Shown piece by piece: positions 7,689 through 14,894 of a DNA stretch of 64,000 nucleotides. Source of the DNA: a virus. The notes under the pieces were generated by a model, which saw nothing but the letters and a program-made list of their open reading frames with translations, was not told the origin of the DNA and searched no databases. Location of the stretch: positions 745-64,744 of IMG/VR virus record IMGVR_UViG_3300003324_000863; one strand, written 5' to 3'. A program made the translations under genes and the position numbers. Every line of letters begins with the position of its first letter. Positions within the stretch are counted from its first letter, which is position 1.

Positions 7689-7991
7689 CTAGGCCACCAG
7701 GTACAAGCTGGCGATGGTCTTGATGGTCTCGAACCCGGCGTACTCCTCCACCTCGAAGGCCGTCCCCTCAGGCAGCCACGTAATGGCCAACGTATCCTCC
7801 CCGAGGTAGCAGAAGTGCTCGTCCATCCCTAGCACGAAGGGGCAGGGGCCAACCTTTCCACCCTCAACCCACTCGACGGTCTTGGGATCGAACAGGCACT
7901 CGGGGTGGTCTTGGTTCCAGGTATACCAACCCGCGCCGTAGCCGGGTGAGTACAGCACCGCCACCTTCCCGTCTCGGATCACCTTCTCCAT
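7689..7991 (-). CDS. Conserved phage/viral hypothetical protein
   Basis: 100 residues from ATG 7989-7991 (MEKVIRDGKVAVLYSPGYGA). The opening VAVLYSPGYGAGWYTWN and LFDPKTVEWVE resemble a small protein I recall from several phages and large viruses, with no known function. The rest (TLAITWLPEGTAFEVEEYAG) looks like a small beta protein that could pack onto itself. Longer readings would overlap the next gene. Confidence 0.72.
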   Translation of the reverse strand: MEKVIRDGKVAVLYSPGYGAGWYTWNQDHPECLFDPKTVEWVEGGKVGPCPFVLGMDEHFCYLGEDTLAITWLPEGTAFEVEEYAGFETIKTIASLYLVA

Positions 7992-8076
7992 CGGTCTATC
8001 CTCCGTCTTGCTATGGGCTAGGCCCACGCTTAGAAGGCCGAAGGCACGGACACCTTGGGCCCTCTCTAGCGTGGTC

Positions 8077-8331
8077 TTAGCTGGCCAGTGCCACCGCTTC
8101 GGTCTTGCCCACCGCGTCGAAGTCCCGCGCCAGGATGGTCTCAAGCTCATCAGCGGTCTTGCCCGTGGCGCGGCAAATGTCGGTCTTGGGCAGCCGCGAG
8201 GTCTTGGCGAACATCTTGGCGCACCAGTCTTCCAAGTCCTGCAAGGATGGGTCTGCCTTGGCGCGACGCTCTTGGGCTCGGGCAATGGTGCGGGCCTTAA
8301 GCGGCTTGTTGTGGCGCGCGGTCCTTGACAT
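8077..8331 (-). CDS. Small basic hypothetical protein
   Basis: 84 residues from ATG 8329-8331 (MSRTARHNKPLKARTIARAQ), with GGGAG upstream. Basic N-terminus, then a helical segment with four Lys-Thr pairs (AKTSRLPKT, GKTADEL, GKTEA), each encoded by a copy of the CAAGACC word. The RATGKTADELETILAR stretch recalls an HTH. Possibly DNA-binding, not proven. Confidence 0.62.
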   Translation of the reverse strand: MSRTARHNKPLKARTIARAQERRAKADPSLQDLEDWCAKMFAKTSRLPKTDICRATGKTADELETILARDFDAVGKTEAVALAS

Positions 8332-8435
8332 GGGTCTAACTCCCTTCCCTCTGCCCCTGTTCTCAGGCGACAGCACTAACCCCCGAACCCGGAGGCTCAG
8401 GGGCTAGGGTTGTGGCCGGAGGATTAAGCGGTAGT

Positions 8436-8663
8436 CTACACGACTTCCCCGTTGTAATAGCAGTACTCGGAGACCTCCCAGTCCCAGTATAGGAGTACCG
8501 CACTCCGCATATCCTCCCAGATGTCTACTCGGGGATTGTCTGCGGCCCACCCAACCCACCGTAGGCCGTCATGCTCGTACCCCATATCCATTCTGGTACT
8601 CCACTCCCTAGGTATTGGGTGATCCTTCGGACATTCACCCTGGGGGTTTAGGGTAGGGCCCAC
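8436..8663 (-). CDS. Small acidic, Trp/Tyr-rich protein
   Basis: Up to 75 residues from a GTG at 8661-8663; a better ribosome site (GGGAGTGGAG) precedes an internal ATG at 8589-8591, which would give 51 residues beginning MDMGYEHDGLRWVGWAAD. Acidic and rich in Trp/Tyr. No recognised domain. It is followed on the minus strand by GC-rich inverted repeats near 8380-8405. Confidence 0.5.
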   Translation of the reverse strand: MGPTLNPQGECPKDHPIPREWSTRMDMGYEHDGLRWVGWAADNPRVDIWEDMRSAVLLYWDWEVSEYCYYNGEVV

Positions 8664-8684
8664 ATCCCTACCCCCGTCACCCGT

Positions 8685-9236
8685 CTAGCTCTTGGCGAAG
8701 CGGGCCTGAAGCTTGGCGAGCCGCGCCTTGTACTCCGCTTCCCGTCCTTCCTTGACCGCGATGCCCCCGTCGACGTTCACGGGCTGGCTGGCCATGATCC
8801 CGAGGATCTCTTCCTCCCACTCGAAGAACGTGAGCCAGTGCTCGGGGAAGTGCACGGCGGGGAAGCGGCCCAGTCCCGTCAGAGCGATCGTTCCCGATCC
8901 TACCGTGGGCTTCCCGTCCTTATCGTTGTTGCCCGTGGGGATGCCTTTGCCGTAGACCCGCAGCTTGATTGTGCTCGCCCCCGTGGACTTCGCAGCCTGG
9001 AGCGCCGCAATCTGCGCGTCTTTCTCCGCGAGCTTGGCGTCCTGGACGTTGATTTGAGCCTGTAGGCTAGCCAGCATCGCCTCGAGCTTGCCCATGTCCA
9101 TGCTCGCCGCGGGGGTCTCCGTGGTCGTCGAGGTCGCCGTGGTCGTCTTGCCCATGATAGTCTCTCCCTTCATATCGGCCATAGCCGCATTCTTGGCATG
9201 CAGTAGCTCAGGGTGCATCTCACCCAGGGTAGGCAT
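8685..9236 (-). CDS. Hypothetical protein with N-terminal coiled coil and beta C-terminus
   Basis: 183 residues; ATG 9236 with GGAGGT upstream (an internal ATG at 9155 also has GGGAGAG). A Thr-rich stretch (TTTATSTTTETPA) is followed by a short coiled coil (LQAQINVQDAKLAEKDAQIA), then a beta-rich segment (KLRVYGKGIPTGNNDKDGKP) and a helical end. Possibly oligomeric; function unknown. Confidence 0.68.
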   Translation of the reverse strand: MPTLGEMHPELLHAKNAAMADMKGETIMGKTTTATSTTTETPAASMDMGKLEAMLASLQAQINVQDAKLAEKDAQIAALQAAKSTGASTIKLRVYGKGIPTGNNDKDGKPTVGSGTIALTGLGRFPAVHFPEHWLTFFEWEEEILGIMASQPVNVDGGIAVKEGREAEYKARLAKLQARFAKS

Positions 9237-9240
9237 AGGC

Positions 9241-9600
9241 TTACCTCCGATTCAGCTTGGTTGCCTCCGATAGCCTGTACTGTCGGTCCCTGTCGGGCTT
9301 CCAGCCTTCCAGGGCCCAGGGGTATTCCTCGGCTACACCGTCCTTCCAGCGGTTAGCCGCAACATACCGACGCTTACTCCGCTCCGCGTCCTGTTCCCGC
9401 ATATCGGAGACACGGGACTGTAGCGCTACGGCGTCGGACACCCTTTTCTGGGCATTGTCAAGGGGCAGCTCCCCAGTAAGGATACGTCGCTTAACTTCAG
9501 CCCGAAGCACGACGTTCCGTGCCTGATCCCCCAGAACCTGACGTGCCAGCAACTCCGCTTGGAGCTCAAGCATCTGCGCTAGCACGTCCGCCTCAGCCAC
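9241..9600 (-). CDS. Helical hypothetical protein
   Basis: About 119 residues, from a GTG (9598-9600) two bases after the stop of the previous gene, with GGGGGAA upstream: VAEADVLAQMLELQAELLAR. Mostly helical and charged. The start reading from 9642 would overlap the previous gene. Function unknown. Confidence 0.6.
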   Translation of the reverse strand: MAEADVLAQMLELQAELLARQVLGDQARNVVLRAEVKRRILTGELPLDNAQKRVSDAVALQSRVSDMREQDAERSKRRYVAANRWKDGVAEEYPWALEGWKPDRDRQYRLSEATKLNRR

Positions 9601-9602
9601 GG

Positions 9603-9740
9603 TTAGTTCCCCCAGTCCAGGTTGTCGAGGGGGATCATCCATCCCCGCGTCCCATCCGCGAACTGGACGTTGGCGAAGTCACCGATAACACGGTGAATGA
9701 TGCCCCACCGTCCATCGAACCAAACCCGATCGCCCGCCAT
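9603..9740 (-). CDS. Mini SH3/KOW-like protein
   Basis: 45 residues from ATG 9738-9740 (MAGDRVWFDGRWGIIHRVIG), chosen because GGAGGT lies 6 nt upstream. It is one small beta barrel of the 'GD+V ... G.I..V.. ..V.F.DG' pattern, similar to the modules in 5635-6447. It is the first gene of the minus-strand early block, directly after the repeat-bearing gap. Confidence 0.58.
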   Translation of the reverse strand: MAGDRVWFDGRWGIIHRVIGDFANVQFADGTRGWMIPLDNLDWGN

Positions 9741-10152
9741 GTCCAAACCTCCCACGTCGGCGTCCGTTGCTCGGTCGCCAGATGGGGAAATCATCGTGTA
9801 TACACGGCCGAGAATCAATACCCGAAACGGACCAATTTGACTCGGATTCTGTGTGCGTCAAAAAAGTGACACGTCGGAAAAGTGACATACGTAGGCACGA
9901 ATCGGCGATTCTGTAACAAAATCGCCTCGTGTTACTGCACAAAAATTGTTGATCAACAATCCCGACAATCGGCCGCCCAGTGGCCCCCGATGTGTCAGTA
10001 GCGGGGCATATCGCCAGAAACCGACACGTCAAAAAAGTGACACATCGCCGCGCAGCGCGGAGCTCCCACGGCCCCGCAGAGGCAGCGCCAGCCCGTCGGA
10101 AACGTAGGGCGGGGCAGCGCTGGGGACACCCCCCCTCCGATTTTTCTGCCCC
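9741..10152. other. Non-coding control region with AT-rich repeats
   Basis: No convincing gene. It contains two adjacent and one distant 16-bp repeats (9856-9871, 9872-9887, 10027-10042), a perfect 16-bp palindrome ATTGTTGATCAACAAT (9945-9960), and an inverted repeat GGCGAT ... ATCGCC (9904-9926). This AT-rich patch stands out in a GC-rich genome. It probably drives the minus-strand block below 9740 and could be a replication origin or master operator. Confidence 0.6.
9856..10042 (-). repeat. Three 16-bp iteron-like direct repeats
   Basis: On the minus strand: TGTCACTTTTTTGACG (10027-10042), TGTCACTTTTCCGACG (9872-9887) and TGTCACTTTTTTGACG (9856-9871). The last two abut. The T-rich core with a TTGACG end could also act as a -35 element. 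Between them sits the ATTGTTGATCAACAAT palindrome. Confidence 0.7.
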
Positions 10153-10512
10153 TCAATTTTGGGCTCGAACCTTTCCTGACCGCTTCCTGACCGATGCTTC
10201 CGGCCTTCCCAGAATCCGCTGCACGATCTGACGCGGCATCTCCGGGTGCTCCTCGAGGAACCGCAGCTCGGTGGGCGTCCAGGGGCGGCCGGAGTTCCGC
10301 GCGGTTCGGTGGTCGGAGAGCGGCCGCGTGAGGTTCAGGTGGGTCCAGGTCTTTCGGACGGCAATGTCGTGGATCGTCACTGGGGACACCCCGAACTCCG
10401 CCGCGATCTCCCGCTCCGTCTTCTCAGCGACCAGGAGCGCCCAGACCTGCCGGACCTTCTCCTCGGTCAGCCTGGCCCGGCCGTTCTGCGCCCCGACCCG
10501 TTCCATACTCAT
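10153..10512 (-). CDS. Helix-turn-helix DNA-binding protein
   Basis: 119 residues from ATG 10510-10512 (MSMERVGAQNGRARLTEEKV), with GGGAGGGA upstream. First motif: EKTEREIAAEFGVSPVTIHD, a clear HTH of the resolvase/homing-nuclease accessory type. Second: WTPTELRFLEEHPEMPRQIV with ILGRPEASVRKR, Myb/SANT-like. No nuclease residues seen. Next to the repeat-bearing gap at 9741-10152, it is a candidate binder of those repeats (inference). Confidence 0.72.
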   Translation of the reverse strand: MSMERVGAQNGRARLTEEKVRQVWALLVAEKTEREIAAEFGVSPVTIHDIAVRKTWTHLNLTRPLSDHRTARNSGRPWTPTELRFLEEHPEMPRQIVQRILGRPEASVRKRSGKVRAQN

Positions 10513-10655
10513 ACATCCCTCCCACAGTGCGGACAGACCGTGGCCCAGCGGCTCCGTGTCTTCCGACACAGCTTGCACGTCACGTTCGCGTAGGCCATGA
10601 AGAGCGGGAAGCCGATGAGCAGCCCGAGGAAGCCGATCGCGAGCAGGTTCTCCAC
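10509..10655 (-). CDS. Tiny membrane protein with zinc ribbon
   Basis: 48 residues from GTG 10653-10655, with a perfect AAGGAGG upstream. A membrane segment (LLAIGFLGLLIGFPLFMAYA) is followed by CKLCRKTRSRWATVCPHCG, a four-Cys ribbon with two C-x2-C pairs. The stop overlaps the ATG of the HTH gene. Zinc ribbon and membrane anchor in one small protein; function unknown. Confidence 0.65.
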   Translation of the reverse strand: MENLLAIGFLGLLIGFPLFMAYANVTCKLCRKTRSRWATVCPHCGRDV

Positions 10656-10672
10656 GCCCCACCTCCTTCGAG

Positions 10673-10798
10673 TCAGTCGACCTGCTTCCAGGCGGGGCCG
10701 ACGATCTGTCGCGGCACGCGGCCATCGGGCGGAACCAGCACGTCACGCTGGTAGGTCGCCAGCGTGACCGGGTGCGGGGTCAGGTTAATGACGGTCAT
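10673..10798 (-). CDS. Small conserved phage protein (NLTPHPVTL type)
   Basis: 41 residues: starts MTVINLTPHPVTLATYQRDV, ends PRQIVGPAWKQVD. GGAGGACTGAG precedes the ATG. The opening 'NLTPH' is common in short phage and plasmid proteins of unknown function. Its ending resembles that of the 11285-11521 protein (IVGPAWRQIE), suggesting shared ancestry of the tails. Confidence 0.62.
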   Translation of the reverse strand: MTVINLTPHPVTLATYQRDVLVPPDGRVPRQIVGPAWKQVD

Positions 10799-10799
10799 C

Positions 10800-10991
10800 T
10801 CAGTCCTCCTCGCACCAATCGATGGCATATTCGACAAAGCCACCATCCGTCATGGTGACCGCCACCGGTTCATCCCGGTGCTCGGGGCACCGCACGATCC
10901 GTCTCGTGACGAGCCAGCCCTCGCGCGGCTTGTCGTCGCGCACGCGACGATGACAGTAGTCGCAGACGAGGAAGCGGTGGTGAATTCTCAT
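10800..10991 (-). CDS. Small zinc-binding-like protein
   Basis: 63 residues from ATG 10989-10991 (MRIHHRFLVCDYCHRRVRDD). C-x2-C near the start and RCPEH further on give a likely zinc site; the end is acidic. SD AGGAC. Part of a run of short genes with similar 'aggactgagATG' starts. Function unknown. Confidence 0.62.
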   Translation of the reverse strand: MRIHHRFLVCDYCHRRVRDDKPREGWLVTRRIVRCPEHRDEPVAVTMTDGGFVEYAIDWCEED

Positions 10992-10992
10992 C

Positions 10993-11241
10993 TCAGTCCT
11001 GCTCGTAGGCCCACGCGCAGTCGTCGGGGTCACCGCTGCTCATGACGGCATTCTCCAGCGTCTCGCGGGTGACCTCGCTGCGAGGCAGCGGGCCGAGGAT
11101 AGCAGTGTAGTTGGCCGAATAGCCTGGTGCATTGTCCTGCTCGAGGATGTAGACCTCGCCGCTTGGATGGTGGCTGAAGAAGCCTCGCCAGGTTTGGCCG
11201 TCGTTGTCGGTGTACATCCCGTACTCTCCGTAACGGCTCAT
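10993..11241 (-). CDS. Hypothetical 82-residue protein
   Basis: From ATG 11239-11241 (MSRYGEYGMYTDNDGQTWRG), with AAAGGAGG upstream. Aromatic and acidic; GQTWRGFFSHHPSGEVYILE looks beta-stranded. No family recognised. Confidence 0.6.
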   Translation of the reverse strand: MSRYGEYGMYTDNDGQTWRGFFSHHPSGEVYILEQDNAPGYSANYTAILGPLPRSEVTRETLENAVMSSGDPDDCAWAYEQD

Positions 11242-11284
11242 CAGTAGGGCCTCCTTTACTTTGGCTCTCGTCTCAGGCTTGGGG

Positions 11285-11521
11285 TTACTCGATCTGCCTC
11301 CACGCGGGACCGACGATCTGTCCGTTCTCTTCGTGGGGGTGGATGTACTCCCAGCGATGCCCGAGCTCACATCGAGCGGTTGAGTTCCCGATATCCGCGA
11401 GGAACACGGCGCTGCCGTCGATATCGCACCGAGAGTTTGAGTACACGTCATGCGCCTCAATCTCGGCGGGCGGGACGATCTGCTTCGTGTGCTCGTCGTA
11501 CCAGGTCGTGGTAAACGTCAT
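11285..11521 (-). CDS. Hypothetical 78-residue protein
   Basis: From ATG 11519-11521 (MTFTTTWYDEHTKQIVPPAE), with GGAGGACTACCG upstream. Contains two Cys (SRCDIDG, ARCELGH) and ends IVGPAWRQIE, like the ending of the 10673-10798 protein. It is the first gene after the 11548-11576 promoter. Confidence 0.6.
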   Translation of the reverse strand: MTFTTTWYDEHTKQIVPPAEIEAHDVYSNSRCDIDGSAVFLADIGNSTARCELGHRWEYIHPHEENGQIVGPAWRQIE

Positions 11522-11547
11522 CGGTAGTCCTCCTCTCCAGTTGACCC

Positions 11548-11576
11548 AGTATACAGGCCGCACCTGCCCAGACAAA
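11548..11576 (-). promoter_or_regulatory. Promoter TTTGTC-17-TATACT preceded by a stem-loop
   Basis: Minus strand TTTGTC (11571-11576), 17 bp, TATACT (11548-11553), 27 bp before the ATG at 11521. Just upstream, GGACCGAGGGCGCAGTCC (11577-11594) forms a stem-loop whose sequence, with the CTTTGTCT tail, matches the one after the plus-strand promoter at 23085. The rest of 11595-11692 holds no gene I can support. Confidence 0.55.
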
Positions 11577-11692
11577 GGACTGCGCCCTCGGTCCTCTGGT
11601 GTCGCCTTACGTCAAGTAGAACCATAACAACTCCTCCGTTTTCCTGCATACTTCCTCACCGTTTCACCATGTATAATCTGGTCAAATTTTGG

Positions 11693-12889
11693 CTAACTCC
11701 CCAAACCCGGGCCAATCCGTGCCTGGAGTCCTTCATCTTCCGAACGATCTGACCCAGTACCCGACCCACTATCTGACCCAGTATCCTGACCCAGCATTCG
11801 GTTCATCGACTCCGCGACGCGCTGCCGGCTCTCGTCGTACCAGTGACCATACAGGTTCGCCGTGAGCCCGATGTTCGAGTGCCCCAGCGTCCGTGCCACA
11901 TCATTCAAGGATAGCCCCGAGGCCAGGAGAAGGGACGCCGCCAGGTGTCTCAGGCCATGGAAGGTCTGCCTGGGGAGCCCCGCCTTCCTGAGGATGTGCT
12001 GCATGTGCTTGGTCATCATCGCGGGGTGGATCGGCTTCCCCCGACGCACCCCACGGAAGAGCAGCTCGTCCTCCGACTCGGGGTGCCGCTTCTCCTTCAG
12101 CTTTACCAGCAGATCCCAGGTGAGCTTCGGGAGTCCCACGACGCGCCGGCTCCTCCGGGTCTTGGCATACTCCTTGACGACGAACTCCTTGTCGATCAGG
12201 TGCATCGTCCGGTTCACGGAGACGGTCCCCTTCTCCAGATCAATGTCCCGCCAGGTGAGAGCCCGCGCCTCCGCGGAGCGTAGCCCACAGGTCGCAGCGA
12301 TCACGTAGCACAAGCCCAGCCAGTCGTCTTGGATCACGGCAAGGAACTTCCGTGCCTCCTCAGGCGTCAGGGGCTTCATCTCCTTTCCCTTGACCTGGGG
12401 CGCCTCTGCCAGCTTCGCCACGTTCCGGGTCACCACGCCCCACTTCAGCGCGTGGTTCAGGGCCATCCGCAGGACCGCGCGGTGCTGGCCGATGGTCGAC
12501 TTCGCCAGGCCCCACTCGAGCTTCTTGGCAATGTAGGTCTCGACGTGGAGGGGCGTCAGCGCCCGGAGCCGGTACGCACCCAGCCCCGGGATGAGGTGGT
12601 GGGTCACGATGCTGGAGAAGGTCTGGTAGGAGTTCGCCTCGACATGGTTCTTCCGAAGGGCGAGCCAGTCCGTGAGGAAGTCGGCCAGGGTCGGGTCTTC
12701 ACTCAGCTCGCCCTGCAGCTCGGTCGGCGGCGTTCCCGTCCCCGCCCGCAGCAGCTCGATGGCCTGGTGGGCCTCCGATTCCGTCCGCCCGTAGACCGAG
12801 TGGAGGGTACCCCCGATCGTGATCCGACCTTCATACCGCCCATCCGGCCGGAGGCGAACGCTCCCTGTGCCCTTAGCCCTCCTGGCCAT
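11693..12889 (-). CDS. int: Tyrosine integrase
   Basis: 398 residues. An N-terminal AP2-like segment (RLRPDGRYEGRITIGGTLHS) and SAM-like core-binding helices precede the catalytic domain. Catalytic residues fit the family: Arg in GLRSAEARALTW, Lys in the beta hairpin KTRRSRRVV, HGLRH, and His in LGHSN with the nucleophile Tyr in LTANLYGHW. It would splice the phage into a host site. The C-terminus is extended by a Gly/Ser/Asp repeat (GSDSGSGTGSD). Its start lies 17 nt inside the DGQHR gene upstream, so they are probably co-translated. The att site is not identified. Confidence 0.93.
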   Translation of the reverse strand: MARRAKGTGSVRLRPDGRYEGRITIGGTLHSVYGRTESEAHQAIELLRAGTGTPPTELQGELSEDPTLADFLTDWLALRKNHVEANSYQTFSSIVTHHLIPGLGAYRLRALTPLHVETYIAKKLEWGLAKSTIGQHRAVLRMALNHALKWGVVTRNVAKLAEAPQVKGKEMKPLTPEEARKFLAVIQDDWLGLCYVIAATCGLRSAEARALTWRDIDLEKGTVSVNRTMHLIDKEFVVKEYAKTRRSRRVVGLPKLTWDLLVKLKEKRHPESEDELLFRGVRRGKPIHPAMMTKHMQHILRKAGLPRQTFHGLRHLAASLLLASGLSLNDVARTLGHSNIGLTANLYGHWYDESRQRVAESMNRMLGQDTGSDSGSGTGSDRSEDEGLQARIGPGLGS

Positions 12890-14306
12890 CGCCCTGCTGC
12901 CAGCGCTCCCGATCCTTCTGGATGATGTCGAAGACCGGCGATCGCTCCTCTTCAGGTGGTGCTGTTTCGGTCTCTGTGATCTGATTCACATTCACCTTGA
13001 GGAACTCGGGCCGGTTGGCGAACCACATCTTCAGGTAGTCCACCGCCCGCTGGAGGTCCTGCCGCCGGCCCATGGGCGCCGATGCCCCGACCTCGAACGC
13101 GCCGGTCTTCATCCAGATCGAGTCCTCGGTGATCGGGACCGCGGTGTGCTGGGCGATGGCGCCGAAGAACTCCCGAATGTCCTCCGCACTCGCGTCATCC
13201 TTGACCTCGTGGTAGAAGCCCGCCAGGACCCGCAGGAATGCCGTACTCCCGAGGAGGCTCGTCGTCCGGAGGTACTGAGGGCTGATGTCCTTGGTCAGCA
13301 TCTTCTCCACATCAGGGAAGGCCTTGAACAGGATCGTCAGGAACTGCTTCGTCGTGTCGGCCAGCTCCCGGTCCTTGTGACTTCGCTCCGCCTCCCGCTC
13401 CATGGCCCGGCCCACGCGGCCAGAGATCCCCACCTCGATGTCCCGCGTCAGGTCCGCGATGTGCTTGGCGCTGATCCAGTACGGGCTCTTCCCCGTGGTC
13501 CGGTCCCGCGCCAGGTCGACGACGTCCTTCAGGGCCGGCATCTCGAGCACGTAGTCCGTGGCACGGTTCACCACCTTGCGCCGGTCGAAGAGGACCCGCA
13601 GCGTGGCCCCCACCCCGAGCTGGGTATCGTTGATATCGACGAACATCTGCTCGTAGACCCGTTTGTCGTCCGTTACGTGAATTTGGATGCTTATCCGCTC
13701 GTTGAAGAACCGCCGCCGCTCGGCCTCCAGGTCCCGCAGCTGCTTCTCGAAGTGGGCCACGAGGCCATGGTTCTCATCTCGCTTCGCTGCGGCGAGGGAG
13801 CTCCGAGTGTCGTCGATCTTCTTGTTGAGCTCCCGGTAGGCAACGTGCAGGCCCTTGACCCGGTGCTGCCCGTCCAGGATGTGCAGGTCCCCCCGCGCGT
13901 CGCGAGGAATAGAGAGCACCCCGAACTGGCTCCCCCCGATTTCCTCATGCGCCTCGAAGTGGAATCGATCCCCAGGAGCCCGCAGAAGCAAGGCCCCCGA
14001 GACCCAGTCCTCATTCCCCCGCACGTAGTCTCCGAAGCCCTTGGCATGTGGGACGTTCAGGGGGCGCTGCCCTGTGTCAACCGTCTCCGACTCAGGCTCC
14101 GGAAGCGATGCAACGATCGCTGCGAGGCTGAGATCGATCGAGTAGACCGTCCGCTTTCCCTGGTGATACCGGGTTGCGAAGTAGCGGTCTGCCGTGTCGT
14201 ACCCCGTGAGGGCCACGTTCTCCCCCGAAGGTAAGACCACCTCTGCCCCCTGATCCTGTTCTTCGGCCCGCCGACGCCGCGGCCGGGCCTTCGCTGGCTC
14301 GCTCAT
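12873..14306 (-). CDS. DGQHR-domain (DndB-like) protein
   Basis: 477 residues. DLHILDGQHRVKGLHVAYRE carries the DGQHR signature shared with DndB and ParB-like proteins; DndB represses the DNA phosphorothioation genes in bacteria. A coiled coil follows (NKKIDDTRSSLAAAKRDENH) and then QMFVDINDTQLGVGATLRVL, also typical of the family. A basic N-terminal stretch (ARPRRRRAEEQ) may bind DNA. No dndC/D/E genes are nearby, so a role in regulation, host interaction or integration control is inference. Expressed from the 14338-14376 region and overlapping the integrase. Confidence 0.82.
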   Translation of the reverse strand: MSEPAKARPRRRRAEEQDQGAEVVLPSGENVALTGYDTADRYFATRYHQGKRTVYSIDLSLAAIVASLPEPESETVDTGQRPLNVPHAKGFGDYVRGNEDWVSGALLLRAPGDRFHFEAHEEIGGSQFGVLSIPRDARGDLHILDGQHRVKGLHVAYRELNKKIDDTRSSLAAAKRDENHGLVAHFEKQLRDLEAERRRFFNERISIQIHVTDDKRVYEQMFVDINDTQLGVGATLRVLFDRRKVVNRATDYVLEMPALKDVVDLARDRTTGKSPYWISAKHIADLTRDIEVGISGRVGRAMEREAERSHKDRELADTTKQFLTILFKAFPDVEKMLTKDISPQYLRTTSLLGSTAFLRVLAGFYHEVKDDASAEDIREFFGAIAQHTAVPITEDSIWMKTGAFEVGASAPMGRRQDLQRAVDYLKMWFANRPEFLKVNVNQITETETAPPEEERSPVFDIIQKDRERWQQGDGQEG

Positions 14307-14337
14307 GACTATTCCTTTCCGCCGTTAGGCGTTTATG

Positions 14338-14376
14338 TGCTTAATAAGCATACCTCACATGTGATCTGGTTAACAA
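14338..14376 (-). promoter_or_regulatory. Promoter and operator of the DGQHR-integrase operon
   Basis: Minus strand TTGTTA (14371-14376), 18 bp, TATGCT (14347-14352). The palindrome TGCTTAATAAGCA (14338-14350) covers the -10 and likely start site and belongs to the TTAAGC operator family. A second palindrome, TCACATGTGA (14355-14364), lies in the spacer. This fits a repressed lysogeny promoter. Confidence 0.55.
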
Positions 14377-14405
14377 GAAGTATTCGGTAACTGTTCAGGA
14401 ATGTT

Positions 14406-14603
14406 TCAGGAAACAGCCCGTAACCTGTATAGCACATAATGTGAATGATACCCGGGGACATAGATCAGCTCCCCCTCTTCCAGATCCTCGACGACCTGAT
14501 ACCCCAGCTTCTCAACCGATCGCGCCTCATCATCGCTGCACGGCTCGTCCTGGACCTCAACCTCCTCGTCGGAAATCCGGTACGCTGGGAACAACTGGAA
14601 CAT
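14406..14603 (-). CDS. Small acidic hypothetical protein
   Basis: 65 residues, MFQLFPAYRISDEEVEVQDE, strongly acidic, with a beta-like end (EGELIYVPGYHSHYVLYRLR). GGAGG upstream. No family recognised. First minus-strand gene at the divergent boundary with the plus-strand block. Confidence 0.55.
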   Translation of the reverse strand: MFQLFPAYRISDEEVEVQDEPCSDDEARSVEKLGYQVVEDLEEGELIYVPGYHSHYVLYRLRAVS

Positions 14604-14756
14604 CCGTTCTATACCTCCACTGTCTTAGATAAGCGATGCCCTCCTCCTGAATTCTCAGTGGGGTCGTGACATAATGGAACAGGCGTGGCCACAATGCTAC
14701 CACCAGCGCACGAGTATTTCAACATCGTTACATCCCCTCACACTGGAATACCGTCC

Positions 14757-14885
14757 ATGCATGACGCCTCTCCGAATAAGCCGCCTAAGTCCATTCCCTG
14801 CCCGGTCTGCGGCCATCCGATCCCCGACCTGGCCGGCACGAAGCAGCCCTGCCCGAACTGCGGCTACCGAGAGGGTTGCTGTTAA
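14757..14885 (+). CDS. Small zinc-ribbon protein
   Basis: 42 residues from ATG 14757 (MHDASPNKPPKSIPCPVCGH): two CPxCG knuckles (CPVCGHPIP and CPNCGYREG), a rubredoxin-type zinc ribbon. An upstream in-frame ATG at 14685 is possible. Immediately precedes the small terminase gene. Function unknown. Confidence 0.55.
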   Translation: MHDASPNKPPKSIPCPVCGHPIPDLAGTKQPCPNCGYREGCC

Positions 14886-14894
14886 AATTACTAT

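Larger units (their letters stand above)
7193..8206. repeat. Dense cluster of same-orientation GGTCTTG repeats
   Basis: Sixteen plus-strand GTCTTG copies, twelve of them GGTCTTG: starts 7193, 7203, 7286, 7308, 7350, 7461, 7656, 7681, 7717, 7879, 7908, 8005, 8102, 8156, 8183, 8201, plus one inverted copy at 7624. They fall in several small minus-strand genes in three different frames (encoding Lys-Thr, Gln-Asp or Arg) and in the gaps 7603-7688 and 7992-8076. The codon-independent spread means the DNA or RNA word itself is selected. Elsewhere in the window it appears only every several kb. Confidence 0.75.

Noticed and set aside
7193-8206. CRISPR array
   Set aside because: The repeat is only 6-7 bases with irregular spacing, and it lies within genes.
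9856-10042. Transposon end repeats (TnsB/TniA-like)
   Set aside because: Direct repeats near TGTCA look similar, but no transposase, partner end or target duplication was seen.
11595-11692. attP site beside the integrase
   Set aside because: Plausible position, but no tRNA-like end or imperfect repeat pair that I can support by eye.
12873-14306. Complete Dnd defence system
   Set aside because: Only a DGQHR protein; no dndA, C, D or E-like genes nearby.
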